Origin: Natronogracilivirga saccharolytica
Lineage (GTDB): Bacteria; Bacteroidota; Rhodothermia; Balneolales; Natronogracilivirgulaceae
Direction: 5' to 3'
Assembly: GCF_017921895.1 (NCBI RefSeq)
Contig: NZ_JAFIDN010000005.1
Span: forward strand, 1-64,000
Length of the DNA stretch: 64,000 nucleotides
Program-made: the position numbers and the translations under genes
The notes under the pieces: model-generated
Told to the model about the DNA's origin: nothing
Database searches by the model: none
What the model saw: only the letters and a program-made list of their open reading frames with translations
Part shown: positions 34,060 through 43,159 of the stretch, one piece after another
How the letters are laid out: every line of letters begins with the position of its first letter
Position numbering within the stretch: position 1 is the stretch's first letter

Positions 34060-35421
34060 ATGACTCCCAAAAAAATTACCGGAATGATTCCCTTTGTGTT
34101 GCTGCTGGCCATGGCACTGACCGCAGCGGTACCGGCGCTGTCGCCTCAGGCAGAATCGCGAGCGCAGTCCGGCTATGTGCTGATTCCCATGGATGACGGC
34201 CAGCGCAATCACCTCAAGGCATACGGGATCATGTTTCAGCACCTCGAAGACGGTCACACCGGCAAATGGCTGCTCAACTACCGCGGCGGGAGTTTCCTTA
34301 CACCCCGGACCGAGGAAATTGTGCGCCGCAGCCGGGTTCGCGGGGTTTCGGTCGAAGAAATTTCATCAGCACGTGCAGAGCAGATCATTGAGGAAGTGGA
34401 ACGTCCGAATGTGAACATGGCGGTCATGGAGCTTGAAAAAGCCCCGAAAATCGCGGTTTACACGCCCGATCATGCCCTGCCGTGGGACGATGCGGTGACC
34501 CTGGCGCTGACCTACGCCGAAGTTCCCTACGAGACCATTTACAACGAAGAAGTACTTGCCGGCGAACTGGATGAGTACGACTGGCTGCACCTGCATCACG
34601 AGGATTTCACCGGTCAGCACGGCAAATTCTGGGCCGCTTACCGCAACGAACCGTGGTACATCCGCCAGGTCCGCGATCTGGAAGAGATGGCAGCCGACCT
34701 GGGCTACGACAAGGTCCCGGACATGAAAAAGTCGGTGGTATGGACCATCCGTGAATACATCGAGCAGGGCGGATTTCTCTTTGCGATGTGCTCGGGAACC
34801 GATACCTTCGACATCGCCCTGGCAGCAATGGAGGTGGATATCGTACCGACCGAGCTGGACGGCGACCCTGCCGATCCGGATGCCAACGAGCGCCTCGATT
34901 TTTCGAACACACTTGCGTTCAAGGATTTCGAAGTCACCCTGGACCCCGCCGAATACCGCCACGGCAACATCGACATTCTGGATGTGCAGCAGCGCATGGC
35001 CGAGGTGGATGAAGAGATGGACTACTTTACGCTTTTCAATTTTTCAGCCAAGTGGGACCCCGTTCCTTCGATGCTCACGCAGAACCATGTCAGCAGCATC
35101 AGGGGTTTTTACGGGCAGACGACGGCTTTCCGCAAGGAGACCGTCAAAAACAACGTGGTGGTCATGGCTGAAACCCCGGGAAGGGATGAAGCCAAGTATA
35201 TCCATGGAAACCTGGGCGAGGGCTTTTTCACCTTTTACGGCGGACACGATCCCGAAGACTACACCCATCGCGTCGGTGACCCGCCGACTGAACTGGACCT
35301 GTTCCCGAACAGCCCCGGTTACCGTCTGATTCTCAACAACATATTGTTCCCGGCAGCTCAGCAGAAAGAGATGCAGACCATGCGGCTGATGGAGCATTTC
35401 GACGGATTTGTGCAGCGCTGA
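34060..35421 (+). CDS. Secreted class I glutamine-amidotransferase-like protein of unknown role
   Basis: A 453-residue protein with signal peptide (residues 1-33). Conserved features are YVLIPMDDGQRNHLKAYGIM near the start, an alpha/beta domain from about 130, GGFLFAMCSGTDTFDIAL (a cysteine in a nucleophile-elbow-like position, about 245) and GEGFFTFYGGHDPEDYTH near the end. Relatives in Bacteroidota are often labelled asparagine synthetase B, but neither an N-terminal Cys-glutaminase nor the ATP-pyrophosphatase motif is present, so that name seems wrong. It is third in the maf-TPR operon. Its stop lies in a 16-bp duplicated unit. Confidence 0.75.
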   Translation: MTPKKITGMIPFVLLLAMALTAAVPALSPQAESRAQSGYVLIPMDDGQRNHLKAYGIMFQHLEDGHTGKWLLNYRGGSFLTPRTEEIVRRSRVRGVSVEEISSARAEQIIEEVERPNVNMAVMELEKAPKIAVYTPDHALPWDDAVTLALTYAEVPYETIYNEEVLAGELDEYDWLHLHHEDFTGQHGKFWAAYRNEPWYIRQVRDLEEMAADLGYDKVPDMKKSVVWTIREYIEQGGFLFAMCSGTDTFDIALAAMEVDIVPTELDGDPADPDANERLDFSNTLAFKDFEVTLDPAEYRHGNIDILDVQQRMAEVDEEMDYFTLFNFSAKWDPVPSMLTQNHVSSIRGFYGQTTAFRKETVKNNVVVMAETPGRDEAKYIHGNLGEGFFTFYGGHDPEDYTHRVGDPPTELDLFPNSPGYRLILNNILFPAAQQKEMQTMRLMEHFDGFVQR

Positions 35422-35441
35422 GCTCGTGCAGCACTGAGACG
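35410..35441 (+). repeat. 16-bp tandem duplication on a stop codon
   Basis: GTGCAGCGCTGAGCTC (35410-35425, containing the TGA stop of the preceding gene) is followed directly by GTGCAGCACTGAGACG (35426-35441). Confidence 0.7.
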
Positions 35442-35460
35442 ATACCAGCCTCACTTTCGG

Positions 35461-35490
35461 GACTTGCCGCTAATTGCCGCTATTTTCCGC
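35461..35490 (-). repeat. 10-bp repeat x3 on the mazG stop codon
   Basis: On the minus strand GCGGAAAATA, GCGGCAATTA and GCGGCAAGTC follow each other. The first carries the mazG stop (35480-35482). Confidence 0.65.
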
Positions 35491-36283
35491 TGCCTTTTTT
35501 GCTTTTTGACTTGCCCTTGGCGGCATCCCAGATCCGGTCCATCTCTTCCAGGGAGGTATCCCTCATATTTTTACCCTCCCCGTTGATCACTTTCTCGATA
35601 TGCTGAAACCGGTATTTGAACTTTCGGTTGGTCATCCGAAGCGCATCCTCGGCGTTGATACCCATCAGGCGTCCCACATTTACCATTGAAAAAAGCAGAT
35701 CGCCGAATTCTTCGTTCCGCTCCTCTTCGCTGCCCTTTTCGGCCGCCTGACGGAACTCTTCAATCTCCTCCTGCAGCTTGGGCCAGGCGAGCTTCCAGCT
35801 TTTCCAGTCAAATCCGACCCCGGCGGCCTTATCCTGCATGCGGTAAGCCTTGATTAGCGCGGGAAGGGTGTCGGGAACGCCCTGCAGGACCGACTTTCGC
35901 TCGCCTTCCTTCATTTTGAGGTCTTCCCAGTTGCGCTTGACGGTTTCTGAGTCGGCGGCATCCGTATCCTCAAAAACATGCGGGTGACGGCGTATGAGCT
36001 TTTCCTGGATGGTCCAGATGACGTCTCCGATGTCGAAACGGCCGGATTCCCGGGCAATTTCGGTTTGAAAGACAACGTGGAGGAGCAGATCCCCGAGCTC
36101 TTTTCGCAGCTCATCGGGATCGTTATCATCTATGGCTTCAATTGCCTCATAGATTTCTTCGACCATCAGATCCTTGATCGACTCGTGGGTTTGCTTTCGG
36201 TCCCACGGACACTCCTTGCGGAGGATGGTCATTATTTCAACAAGATCGGAAAAATTTCGTGTCGGTTTTCGGTTTTCGGCCAT
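35480..36283 (-). CDS. mazG: Nucleoside triphosphate pyrophosphohydrolase MazG
   Basis: A 267-residue two-domain MazG. The first domain carries CPWDRKQTHESIKDLMVEEI, YEAIEAIDDND and ELGDLLLHVVF (the EExxE and ExxD metal-binding motifs); the second repeats them as KLQEEIEEFR and EEFGDLLFSMVNVGRLMGI. MazG removes non-canonical or excess NTPs. The ATG at 36283 (MAENRK) matches the family; a start at 36316 would overlap the upstream gene. It follows the RraB-like gene by eight bases. A lysine-rich tail ends the protein inside a short tandem repeat. Confidence 0.95.
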   Translation of the reverse strand: MAENRKPTRNFSDLVEIMTILRKECPWDRKQTHESIKDLMVEEIYEAIEAIDDNDPDELRKELGDLLLHVVFQTEIARESGRFDIGDVIWTIQEKLIRRHPHVFEDTDAADSETVKRNWEDLKMKEGERKSVLQGVPDTLPALIKAYRMQDKAAGVGFDWKSWKLAWPKLQEEIEEFRQAAEKGSEEERNEEFGDLLFSMVNVGRLMGINAEDALRMTNRKFKYRFQHIEKVINGEGKNMRDTSLEEMDRIWDAAKGKSKSKKGSGK

Positions 36284-36291
36284 GAAACGGA

Positions 36292-36630
36292 TTAGTGGTA
36301 TGTGTCCAGCTCCCACCGCTTGAAAGATCCGCCATAGAACTCCGAAAGATCGGACAGATAATCACACAGATCGGTAATGGTCTGGTGATCCGGTGTAAGG
36401 ACCGCTTTGGCAAGCAGCACCCAGCTGGAACCTGTGGGCATTACATGTACATCCCAATGCTCTTTCTGCAATCGGGCTGCCAGGTAATATGCGGAACTTT
36501 CCCCATACAGTTCAATATAAAACACGATCATTTTTTCAGCTGACGGACCGCCATAGATAAAATGTGCTCCGTGCTGACGAACAGTGCCGGTCTCTTCCGG
36601 ATGTTTTATTTTTGCTCTCATTTTCCCCAT
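36292..36630 (-). CDS. RraB-like (RNase E inhibitor domain) protein
   Basis: A 112-residue protein with the RraB fold pattern: YLAARLQKEHWDVHVMPTGS, a central TITDLCDYLSDLSEF helix and GGSFKRWEL matching the family's GGxxDGWE ending. RraB in enterobacteria binds RNase E. Here the domain stands alone and precedes mazG by eight bases, so both are probably co-transcribed. Whether it acts on an RNase in this lineage is unknown. Confidence 0.7.
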   Translation of the reverse strand: MGKMRAKIKHPEETGTVRQHGAHFIYGGPSAEKMIVFYIELYGESSAYYLAARLQKEHWDVHVMPTGSSWVLLAKAVLTPDHQTITDLCDYLSDLSEFYGGSFKRWELDTYH

Positions 36631-37307
36631 AAGATTATCTCCTTTTTTTGTGTTGCTTCAAATTAAAGATGTTAGGTTCTTCATTCAAAATTAATATTTT
36701 TTATTAAGCCCATTCACCCGGTGGTATCAGGGTGACCCGGCTGTAAATCATTGGCACAGCAATCAAAAGGTTTTACATTCACCGGCGTTTGCATTCCTGC
36801 GGAAGCGCCGGCAACTTTACATATTGAAGACCATAGTTATCCATAACCTTAAAAAATACAGTACTCACGGCAACATGTGAAAGTTTCAGCATTTATGTGT
36901 ATCATCATGTCAGCACAGCCGGACAACGGCGGAACGCAATTATATTCAATCAGCGTTTGAAGTAGGACAAAACATAATTTCGTTCGTATCGCGTTCCAGT
37001 ACATGCAGATAGTGTAAGGAAACGGGGGCGGACAGAGTCCAGGGGTTGCCGGCGATGAGCCGGACCAGGGGATTCATGAGATTCATTGTACGTTTCATCT
37101 GTTTAAAATTTCTGATTTATAATGTCAGATAGAATGACATGACCGTTTTTAATCATGCTCATGCGTGTTCGGATTTCAGCCGGTCATGATCATTTCATGT
37201 TGTCTGCCGGCCAGGCCGATCGGGAACATCATGAGATGGATGGTATTTTCCCCGAAGCAGGCTTATGAAACAAAAACCAATAATCATTAGTGAAACACGG
37301 AGTTATT
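36631..37307. other. Intergenic region, no gene recognised
   Basis: 677 bp between the divergent RraB-like gene and gltA. The left 70 bp are very AT-rich, with ATTAATATTTTTTATTAAG (about 36689-36707) resembling a longer variant of the 16-bp motif. Near 37050-37090 is a small hairpin GCCGG-CGATGA-GCCGG and a repeated ATTCAT. I see no RNA gene. Confidence 0.35.
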
Positions 37308-38468
37308 ATGACCAAGCAAGCTCATGCCAACATTGACACCGACAAGTATCCGCATATTAACCGGGGACTCGACGGAATCATCGCTTTTTCATCCACAAAA
37401 AGTGCCATTGACGGCGAAAAAGGCGAACTGAACTATGCCGGATACAACATCGATACCCTGGCAGAGAACGCCAGCTTCGAGGAGGTCGCATTTCTTCTCT
37501 GGAATGACCGCCTGCCCAAGGCTGACGAACTGGAAGAGCTGAACAAGCAGCTCAGAGCCGAAAGGGATCTTCCGGAGCCCGTGCTTGAATACATCCGCAC
37601 TACCGACAAGAATGCCGAGCCGATGTCCGTGCTTCGCACAGCCACTTCCATGCTGGCCGATTTCGATGATGAAGCCACTGACAACAGTCCCGAAGCCAAC
37701 ATGCGCAAATCCATCCGCATGACCGCCAGAATGCCGGCTATCATCGCCGCGTTCTCAAGAGTGCGCGACGGCAAAGAGATTGTAGCTCCGTTGAAAGAAG
37801 GCAGCATTGCCTACGATTTTCTGTATATGCTCAACGGTGAACGTCCGGGAGAGAAAGCCGAAAAGGTGATGGATATCTGCCTGATTCTCCATGCCGAGCA
37901 CGGCATGAATGCATCGACATTCGTCTGCCGGGCTATCTGTTCCACCGAATCCGAAATTTATTCCGGTGTAACCGGAGCATGCGGCTCCCTGAAAGGTCCC
38001 CTTCACGGCGGCGCCAACACCGCGGTTATGAACATGCTGCTCAATCTTGACAAAGACGCCGATGTGGAAGCGTTCATCAGGGAGCGGCTGGCCGAGCGAA
38101 AAAAAGTCATGGGATTCGGCCACCGGGTCTACCGCACGATCGATCCGCGGGCCAAACATCTTCAGAAAATGTCCAAACAGCTGGCCGAAGAGACCGACAC
38201 CGTTTATCTCTATGAATGGTCGGACAAGATCCAGCAGGTTATGAAGGATGAGAAAAACATTGATCCCAACGTCGATTTCTTCTCGGCAACGGTTTACTAC
38301 TCGATGGGCATCAAACCGGATCTGTTTACCTGTATCTTTGCCATGAGCCGCGTGACCGGCTGGACGGCCCACTTCATGGAGCAGGCTGAAAACAACCGGC
38401 TGATCCGTCCGCGGCAGCTGTATGTCGGCGAAAAGAACCAGCCCTGGACTCCCATAGAAAAAAGGTAA
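37308..38468 (+). CDS. gltA: Citrate synthase
   Basis: A 386-residue type I/II short citrate synthase. Signatures are GELNYAGYNIDTLAENASFE near the start, CGSLKGPLHGGANTAVMNML (catalytic His), VMGFGHRVYRTIDPRAKHL (second His) and FFSATVYYSMGI (catalytic Asp). It condenses oxaloacetate and acetyl-CoA, the entry of the TCA cycle. The ATG at 37308 is preceded by GGAG seven bases upstream and fits the family. A clear terminator follows at 38484, so it is probably monocistronic. Confidence 0.96.
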   Translation: MTKQAHANIDTDKYPHINRGLDGIIAFSSTKSAIDGEKGELNYAGYNIDTLAENASFEEVAFLLWNDRLPKADELEELNKQLRAERDLPEPVLEYIRTTDKNAEPMSVLRTATSMLADFDDEATDNSPEANMRKSIRMTARMPAIIAAFSRVRDGKEIVAPLKEGSIAYDFLYMLNGERPGEKAEKVMDICLILHAEHGMNASTFVCRAICSTESEIYSGVTGACGSLKGPLHGGANTAVMNMLLNLDKDADVEAFIRERLAERKKVMGFGHRVYRTIDPRAKHLQKMSKQLAEETDTVYLYEWSDKIQQVMKDEKNIDPNVDFFSATVYYSMGIKPDLFTCIFAMSRVTGWTAHFMEQAENNRLIRPRQLYVGEKNQPWTPIEKR

Positions 38469-38483
38469 GACAACACACCTGCC

Positions 38484-38532
38484 GGACGTTATGTCAGGAC
38501 GCAACCTGATCTAACGTCCATTACTTTTTTTT
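38484..38532 (+). terminator. Intrinsic terminator after gltA
   Basis: GGACGTTA..TCAGG (38484-38498) pairs with CCTGA..TAACGTCC (38505-38519), with a 2x2 internal loop and a 6-base loop, followed by ATTAC and a run of eight T. Confidence 0.85.
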
Positions 38533-38553
38533 AAAACCCCTTTTATCCTCACA

Positions 38554-40041
38554 ATGCCATCTAACGTTGAATCGGCGCAAAAGAAAGAACTGGCCGGACT
38601 CCTGAAAAAAGGCTCACGAACCGAGTACGGAAAACGCTTCGGATTCTCTGATATCGATGATTTTGAAGCATTTGCCGACAAGGTTCCCATGTCCACCTAT
38701 GACGACATCGAGCCGTACATTGAACGGATGAAAAAAGGGGGAAAAAACCTGATCTGGCCCGGCCGCATACACAACTTTGCCGTCTCGGCCGGAACCACGG
38801 GCAAGGGCAAGCATATTCCGCTCAGCGAAGACCGCTTGCGCAGCGATCAGCGGTTCATGCGAAAGGTGATGTTTTCCTACATGAGTCAGCGTCCGAACAT
38901 GCTGCCGTTTTTCATGGGCAGCCATGTCAGCCTTCCCGGCAATATCGAACGGCTCGACCCCGGCTCTAATGTCCGGCTCGGTGAAATCAGTGCCTATCTG
39001 GCCAAGCTCTCACCGGGATGGCTCTCCCTGTTCCAGGTGCGCTCGCCCCAGACGATGATCCGCGAGGAGTGGACTTCCAAATTTGACCGTACCCTGGAAA
39101 AAGCTGTCAGGTCGGATGTGCGCAAGATGGTCGCCATCCCCTCGTGGGCATTGCGGTTCTTTCAGCGCGCCCTTGAACTGACCGGGAAAAAGTACATCCG
39201 TGAAATATGGCCCAACTTCCGGCTGCTGATCTGCGGCGGCGAGGCTTTGAATACCTATCGGCCCCATTTCAACCAGCTTCTCGAAGGGCTGAATATGGAC
39301 TACATCGAAAACTACGGTGCCTCCGAATCCTATTTTGCCTTCAGTGACGATCTCAATCGGTCGGATTTGCTGCTGACCGTGGACAACGGGGTGTTCTACG
39401 AATGGATTCCCAATCCGAAAGAGACCAAAGATAACCTCCTGCAGCAAAAAACGGTACCCACCTGGGAGGTCGAAAAAGGCGTGCCGTACGCCCTGGTGGT
39501 CAGCAGCAACTCCGGACTCTGGCGATATCTGATCAACGATGTGATTGAGTTTACCGATACCGGACAGCCGCGCATCCAGGTGGTCGGACGGGTATCCGAG
39601 ATTTTTGACAAATTCGGCGAGGCCGTGGAGTCGCATGAGGCGCAGTCGGCCCTTGAAAAATCGGCAGAACAGACCGGCGCCACATTTTCGGTCTTTACGA
39701 TGGGCGGGCTGATTGATCCCGAAATCGGCGCCCCTCGCCATTTCTGGTTTGTTCAGTGGGTCGACCAGCCGGATGATCCCGAAAAGTTTACCAAACTCCT
39801 CGATGAAAACCTCGGTGAGATCAACCGGCACTACTACAACCGCCGGACCAGCATGGGTATTCATCCGCCGGTGATCCTGGACCTGACCAAAAATGCCATG
39901 TACAAATGGCGGGAAAAGCATCAGGAGCTGCACGCACAGACCAAAATGCCCCGCATCATCAACGATGAGGACAAGATAAAGGATATGATCGCGCTGTGCC
40001 GCGCGACCGATCAGGACAAGGTCAGGCCCGATCAGACGTGA
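38554..40041 (+). CDS. GH3-family acyl-adenylating protein
   Basis: A 495-residue protein of the GH3 auxin-responsive-promoter family, a branch of the ANL superfamily that adenylates carboxylates and often joins them to amines. Motifs are FAVSAGTTGKGKHIPLSEDR (ATP-binding loop, about 85), CGGEALNTYRPHFNQLL (about 235) and ENYGASESYFAF (about 260). Bacterial GH3 proteins are widespread in Bacteroidota, with substrate unknown. It follows gltA beyond a terminator and converges with leuS; its stop lies in the first unit of the 17-bp repeat. Confidence 0.9.
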   Translation: MPSNVESAQKKELAGLLKKGSRTEYGKRFGFSDIDDFEAFADKVPMSTYDDIEPYIERMKKGGKNLIWPGRIHNFAVSAGTTGKGKHIPLSEDRLRSDQRFMRKVMFSYMSQRPNMLPFFMGSHVSLPGNIERLDPGSNVRLGEISAYLAKLSPGWLSLFQVRSPQTMIREEWTSKFDRTLEKAVRSDVRKMVAIPSWALRFFQRALELTGKKYIREIWPNFRLLICGGEALNTYRPHFNQLLEGLNMDYIENYGASESYFAFSDDLNRSDLLLTVDNGVFYEWIPNPKETKDNLLQQKTVPTWEVEKGVPYALVVSSNSGLWRYLINDVIEFTDTGQPRIQVVGRVSEIFDKFGEAVESHEAQSALEKSAEQTGATFSVFTMGGLIDPEIGAPRHFWFVQWVDQPDDPEKFTKLLDENLGEINRHYYNRRTSMGIHPPVILDLTKNAMYKWREKHQELHAQTKMPRIINDEDKIKDMIALCRATDQDKVRPDQT

Positions 40042-40135
40042 TTACTTCTCGGACGTGACTACTTCTCAGGCGCAGCTATTTCACAGACGTAATTAATTAA
40101 CAGATGCAGTTATTTCTCAGAGGTCATTATTTCAC
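40034..40135. repeat. 17-bp tandem repeat x6 linking two gene ends
   Basis: Six contiguous 17-bp units, starting at 40034, 40051, 40068, 40085, 40102 and 40119. Typical plus-strand unit: AGACGTGATTACTTCTC. Unit 1 contains the stop of the GH3 gene (40039-40041) and unit 6 the stop of leuS (40127-40129). Units share about 11-15 of 17 bases. The whole intergenic space is made of the repeat. Confidence 0.85.
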
Positions 40136-42853
40136 CACGAAATTGATGATCTTGCCGGGAACAAAAATCTCTTTGACAACCCTGCCCTTCGAAAGATGTT
40201 TGGCCACCCCGTTTTCGGCACGGGCCTTGTCCAGCACATAATCCTTCTCATTCGCCTTGTCGGATGGCACCTGAATCTGTCCGCGCACCTTGCCGTTCAC
40301 CTGTACGGCATAGGTTTTGGAATCAGCCTTGAGATACTCTTCGTTGTACGACGGCCAGGGCTCGTAGGCCAGTGTTGCGGAGCCGGCGGACTGTCCTGAT
40401 GCGGCCTGTTCTGCCGCGGCCTGCTTTCCGGCTGATACGGGGTCCAGCTGCTCCCAGAGCTCTTCCGCCAGGTGCGGGGCAAACGGCGAAAGCAAAAGCA
40501 CAAACGTCCTGAGCACACTTGCCGGACGCGCCTCCCACTTCATGGCCTCGTTGGTGAAGATCATCAGCGCAGAGATTGCCGTATTAAAGCGATGCCCCTC
40601 AATGTCTTCGGTGACTTTTTTGATGGTTTCGTGCAGTCTCTTGAGCTGCTCGCGGGTCGGTTCGATGGCTTCGGAGCCGTCCTCATTGACGGTCCGCGCA
40701 ACGGCGGGATGCAACCCGGCAGCTCCGCCGGACTCCCCGTCATCCATAACAAGCCGCCAGACCCGGTTCAGAAAGCGGTACACCCCTTCCACGCCCTGCA
40801 TGCTCCAGGGTTTGACCTGTTCAAGCGGGCCCATGAACATCTCGTAAAGCCTGAGCGCATCGGCGCCGTACTGCTCAACCACATCATCCGGATTGATCAC
40901 ATTTCCGCGCGACTTGGACATTTTGTGCGCCCGGGCATCGACGGCCGTGTCGGTCCCCTTGATCACAAAACGGTCGCCGCGCTTCTCGACCTCCTTTTCG
41001 GACAGCTGAACCCGTTCAAGATCATCCACCGTACCGGCGCGGTCTGCAGGGATGTAGTCACCGTTCTTGTCCTTGTAGGCGACAAATTCCATTTCGCCGA
41101 GGATCATCCCCTGATTGACCAGCCGCTGAAACGGCTCTTTGGTCGATACCACCCCGATATCATACAGCACCTTGTGCCAGAAACGGGCATAAAGCAGGTG
41201 AAGGACGGCATGTTCGGCACCGCCCACGTACAGATCGACCGGCATCCAGTAATTTTCCTTATCCGGGTCGACCGGTCCTTTTTCATATTCCGGGCTGATG
41301 TATCGCAGATAGTACCAGCAGGATCCGGCCCATTGCGGCATGGTATTGGTCTCGCGTACAGCCGGCTGCCCGGTTTCGGGATCGGTCGTGTTGACCCACT
41401 CCCCGGCTTTGGCCAGCGGCGGCTCACCGCTGCTGGTCGGCTGAAAATCATCCATCTCCGGAAGCGTGATTGGCAGATGGTCCTCGGGGAGCGGCTTCGG
41501 CTCGCCATCCACATGGATAACCGGAAACGGCTCGCCCCAGTAGCGCTGGCGCGAAAACAGCCAGTCACGCAGCTTGTAGGTGACCGCATAGGAGCCGTAT
41601 CCCTTCTCTTCGAGCCATTTTGTGATTTTTACTTTCGATTCGGCGACGGGCAGACCGTTCAGGGAGATCTCGTCGTTGGCCGAGTTGACCGAAATACCCT
41701 CTTCGGTATCGACATATGCTTCCTTTTCGATGTCGCCCCCCTTGACCACCTCAACGATGGGCAGCTCATATTTGCGGGCAAATTCCCAGTCGCGCTCGTC
41801 GTGCCCCGGCACGGCCATAATCGCGCCCGTCCCGTAGGTCATCATCACATAATCGGCAATCCACACCGGTATCTCCTCACCGTTGACCGGATTGACCGCA
41901 TGGGCGCCGGTAAATACGCCGGTCTTGTCCTTGTTCAGATCGGTGCGGTCCAGGTCCGATTTGTTTGCCGCCGTCTTACGGTACTCAGCTACCGCCTTTT
42001 TTTGCTCTTCCGTGGTGATGCGGTCCACCAGCGGATGTTCGGGGGCAAGCACCATGTAGGTGGAACCGAAAAGCGTATCAGGCCGGGTGGTAAACACTTC
42101 GATCACATCATCACCGCCGTTTTGTCCGGCTCCGCTTCCGGATTTCACCGGAAAGGTCACATTGGCCCCCTCGGACTTGCCGATCCAGTTGCGCTGCATT
42201 TCCTTGATGGAATCCGGCCAGTCCAGTTCCTCGAGATCATCCAGCAGCCGGTCGGCATATTCGGTGATCTTCAGCATCCACTGGCGCATCGGCTTGCGCT
42301 CCACCGGGAACCCGCCGACCTCGCTCTTGCCGTCGATCACCTCCTCGTTGGCCAGAACCGTTCCCAGCGCCGGACACCAGTTCACCGGCACGCTGGCCTG
42401 ATAGGCAAGCCCCTGCTCATACAGTTTCAGAAAAATCCACTGCGTCCAGCGGTAATAGGCCGGATCGGTGGTGTTCACCTCGCGGTCCCAGTCGTAGCTG
42501 AAGCCGAGCGACTGCAGCTGCCGCCGGAACCCGTCGATGTTGCGGTTGGTGGTTTCGCGCGGATGGGTCCCGGTTTTGATGGCGTACTGCTCCGCCGGCA
42601 GGCCGAATGCATCCCACCCGATGGGATGGAGCACGTTGAACCCGTTCATCCGCTTGTAGCGGGCCAGAATATCGGTAGCGGTGTACCCTTCGGGATGTCC
42701 GACATGCAGGCCTGAACTGCTGGGATACGGAAACATGTCCAGCACATAGTACTTGGGACGCTCGCGGTCTTCGTCATCGGTGCGGAAGGTCTTGTTCTTC
42801 AGCCAGTATTCCTGCCACTTCGGTTCAATTTTGTCGGGTCTGTATTCGCTCAT
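40127..42853 (-). CDS. leuS: Leucyl-tRNA synthetase
   Basis: A 908-residue class I synthetase. [20 protein letters not shown] (HIGH motif, about 42-60), an editing domain (about 220-420, with [20 protein letters not shown]) and [11 protein letters not shown] (KMSKS) near 640 are in the usual order. It ends with the tRNA-binding C-terminal domain. The ATG at 42853 ([18 protein letters not shown]) fits the family; the frame extends to 43018 without support. The 306-bp region upstream contains tandem repeats and a perfect hairpin. The 747-residue plus-strand frame is antisense shadow. Confidence 0.97.
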   Translation of the reverse strand: MSEYRPDKIEPKWQEYWLKNKTFRTDDEDRERPKYYVLDMFPYPSSSGLHVGHPEGYTATDILARYKRMNGFNVLHPIGWDAFGLPAEQYAIKTGTHPRETTNRNIDGFRRQLQSLGFSYDWDREVNTTDPAYYRWTQWIFLKLYEQGLAYQASVPVNWCPALGTVLANEEVIDGKSEVGGFPVERKPMRQWMLKITEYADRLLDDLEELDWPDSIKEMQRNWIGKSEGANVTFPVKSGSGAGQNGGDDVIEVFTTRPDTLFGSTYMVLAPEHPLVDRITTEEQKKAVAEYRKTAANKSDLDRTDLNKDKTGVFTGAHAVNPVNGEEIPVWIADYVMMTYGTGAIMAVPGHDERDWEFARKYELPIVEVVKGGDIEKEAYVDTEEGISVNSANDEISLNGLPVAESKVKITKWLEEKGYGSYAVTYKLRDWLFSRQRYWGEPFPVIHVDGEPKPLPEDHLPITLPEMDDFQPTSSGEPPLAKAGEWVNTTDPETGQPAVRETNTMPQWAGSCWYYLRYISPEYEKGPVDPDKENYWMPVDLYVGGAEHAVLHLLYARFWHKVLYDIGVVSTKEPFQRLVNQGMILGEMEFVAYKDKNGDYIPADRAGTVDDLERVQLSEKEVEKRGDRFVIKGTDTAVDARAHKMSKSRGNVINPDDVVEQYGADALRLYEMFMGPLEQVKPWSMQGVEGVYRFLNRVWRLVMDDGESGGAAGLHPAVARTVNEDGSEAIEPTREQLKRLHETIKKVTEDIEGHRFNTAISALMIFTNEAMKWEARPASVLRTFVLLLSPFAPHLAEELWEQLDPVSAGKQAAAEQAASGQSAGSATLAYEPWPSYNEEYLKADSKTYAVQVNGKVRGQIQVPSDKANEKDYVLDKARAENGVAKHLSKGRVVKEIFVPGKIINFVVK

Positions 42854-42972
42854 GTCGGTTCTGCCTGCTGTATGCTTTGGAATTATTTTGAAATATGGTG
42901 TACGGAGATGGTCAGCTTGTGAAGATAAGGCTTTTTTTCCGGTTATTGAAGGGATTCCGGCTGCGGTAATCT

Positions 42973-43102
42973 CCCGGTGCCAGAGTATGTGCCCAGGCTT
43001 CTGCACATACTCTGGCACCGGGACCTGCTCAGGGTCCAGGGGATGTACTCTGGTTTCCTGATCTACTCTGACTCCGGGTTGTACTCTGGCGCCGGGACCT
43101 GC
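42973..43102 (-). repeat. 18-bp repeat array ending in a perfect 20-bp hairpin, leuS leader
   Basis: CCCGGTGCCAGAGTATGTGC (42973-42992) and its exact complement (43003-43022) enclose a 10-base loop. Further right, about four diverged units of 18-20 bp repeat the theme CCCGGxGCCAGAGTA, and one half of the hairpin with its flank (ACTCTGGCxCCGGGACCTGC) recurs at about 43082-43101. The array lies between the luxC-like gene and leuS on the minus strand. It could terminate the luxC transcript or form a structured leuS leader. No T-run follows, and it does not look like a T-box. Confidence 0.7.
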
Positions 43103-43159
43103 TCTTTCTCCGGAATTTACCGAGGCACGTTATGCTGGATACTCCGGAATGCCTGTGAA

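Noticed and set aside
34060-35421. Asparagine synthetase B
   Set aside because: No N-terminal Cys-glutaminase, no ATP-pyrophosphatase loop, and a signal peptide is present.
40034-40135. CRISPR array
   Set aside because: Units are contiguous, 17 bp long, diverged, without spacers, and no cas gene is near.
40472-42715. 747-codon plus-strand frame
   Set aside because: Antisense to leuS with no recognisable domain.
42973-43022. T-box or Leu attenuator for leuS
   Set aside because: No specifier or T-box sequence, no Leu-rich leader peptide and no T-run; T-boxes are not expected in this phylum.
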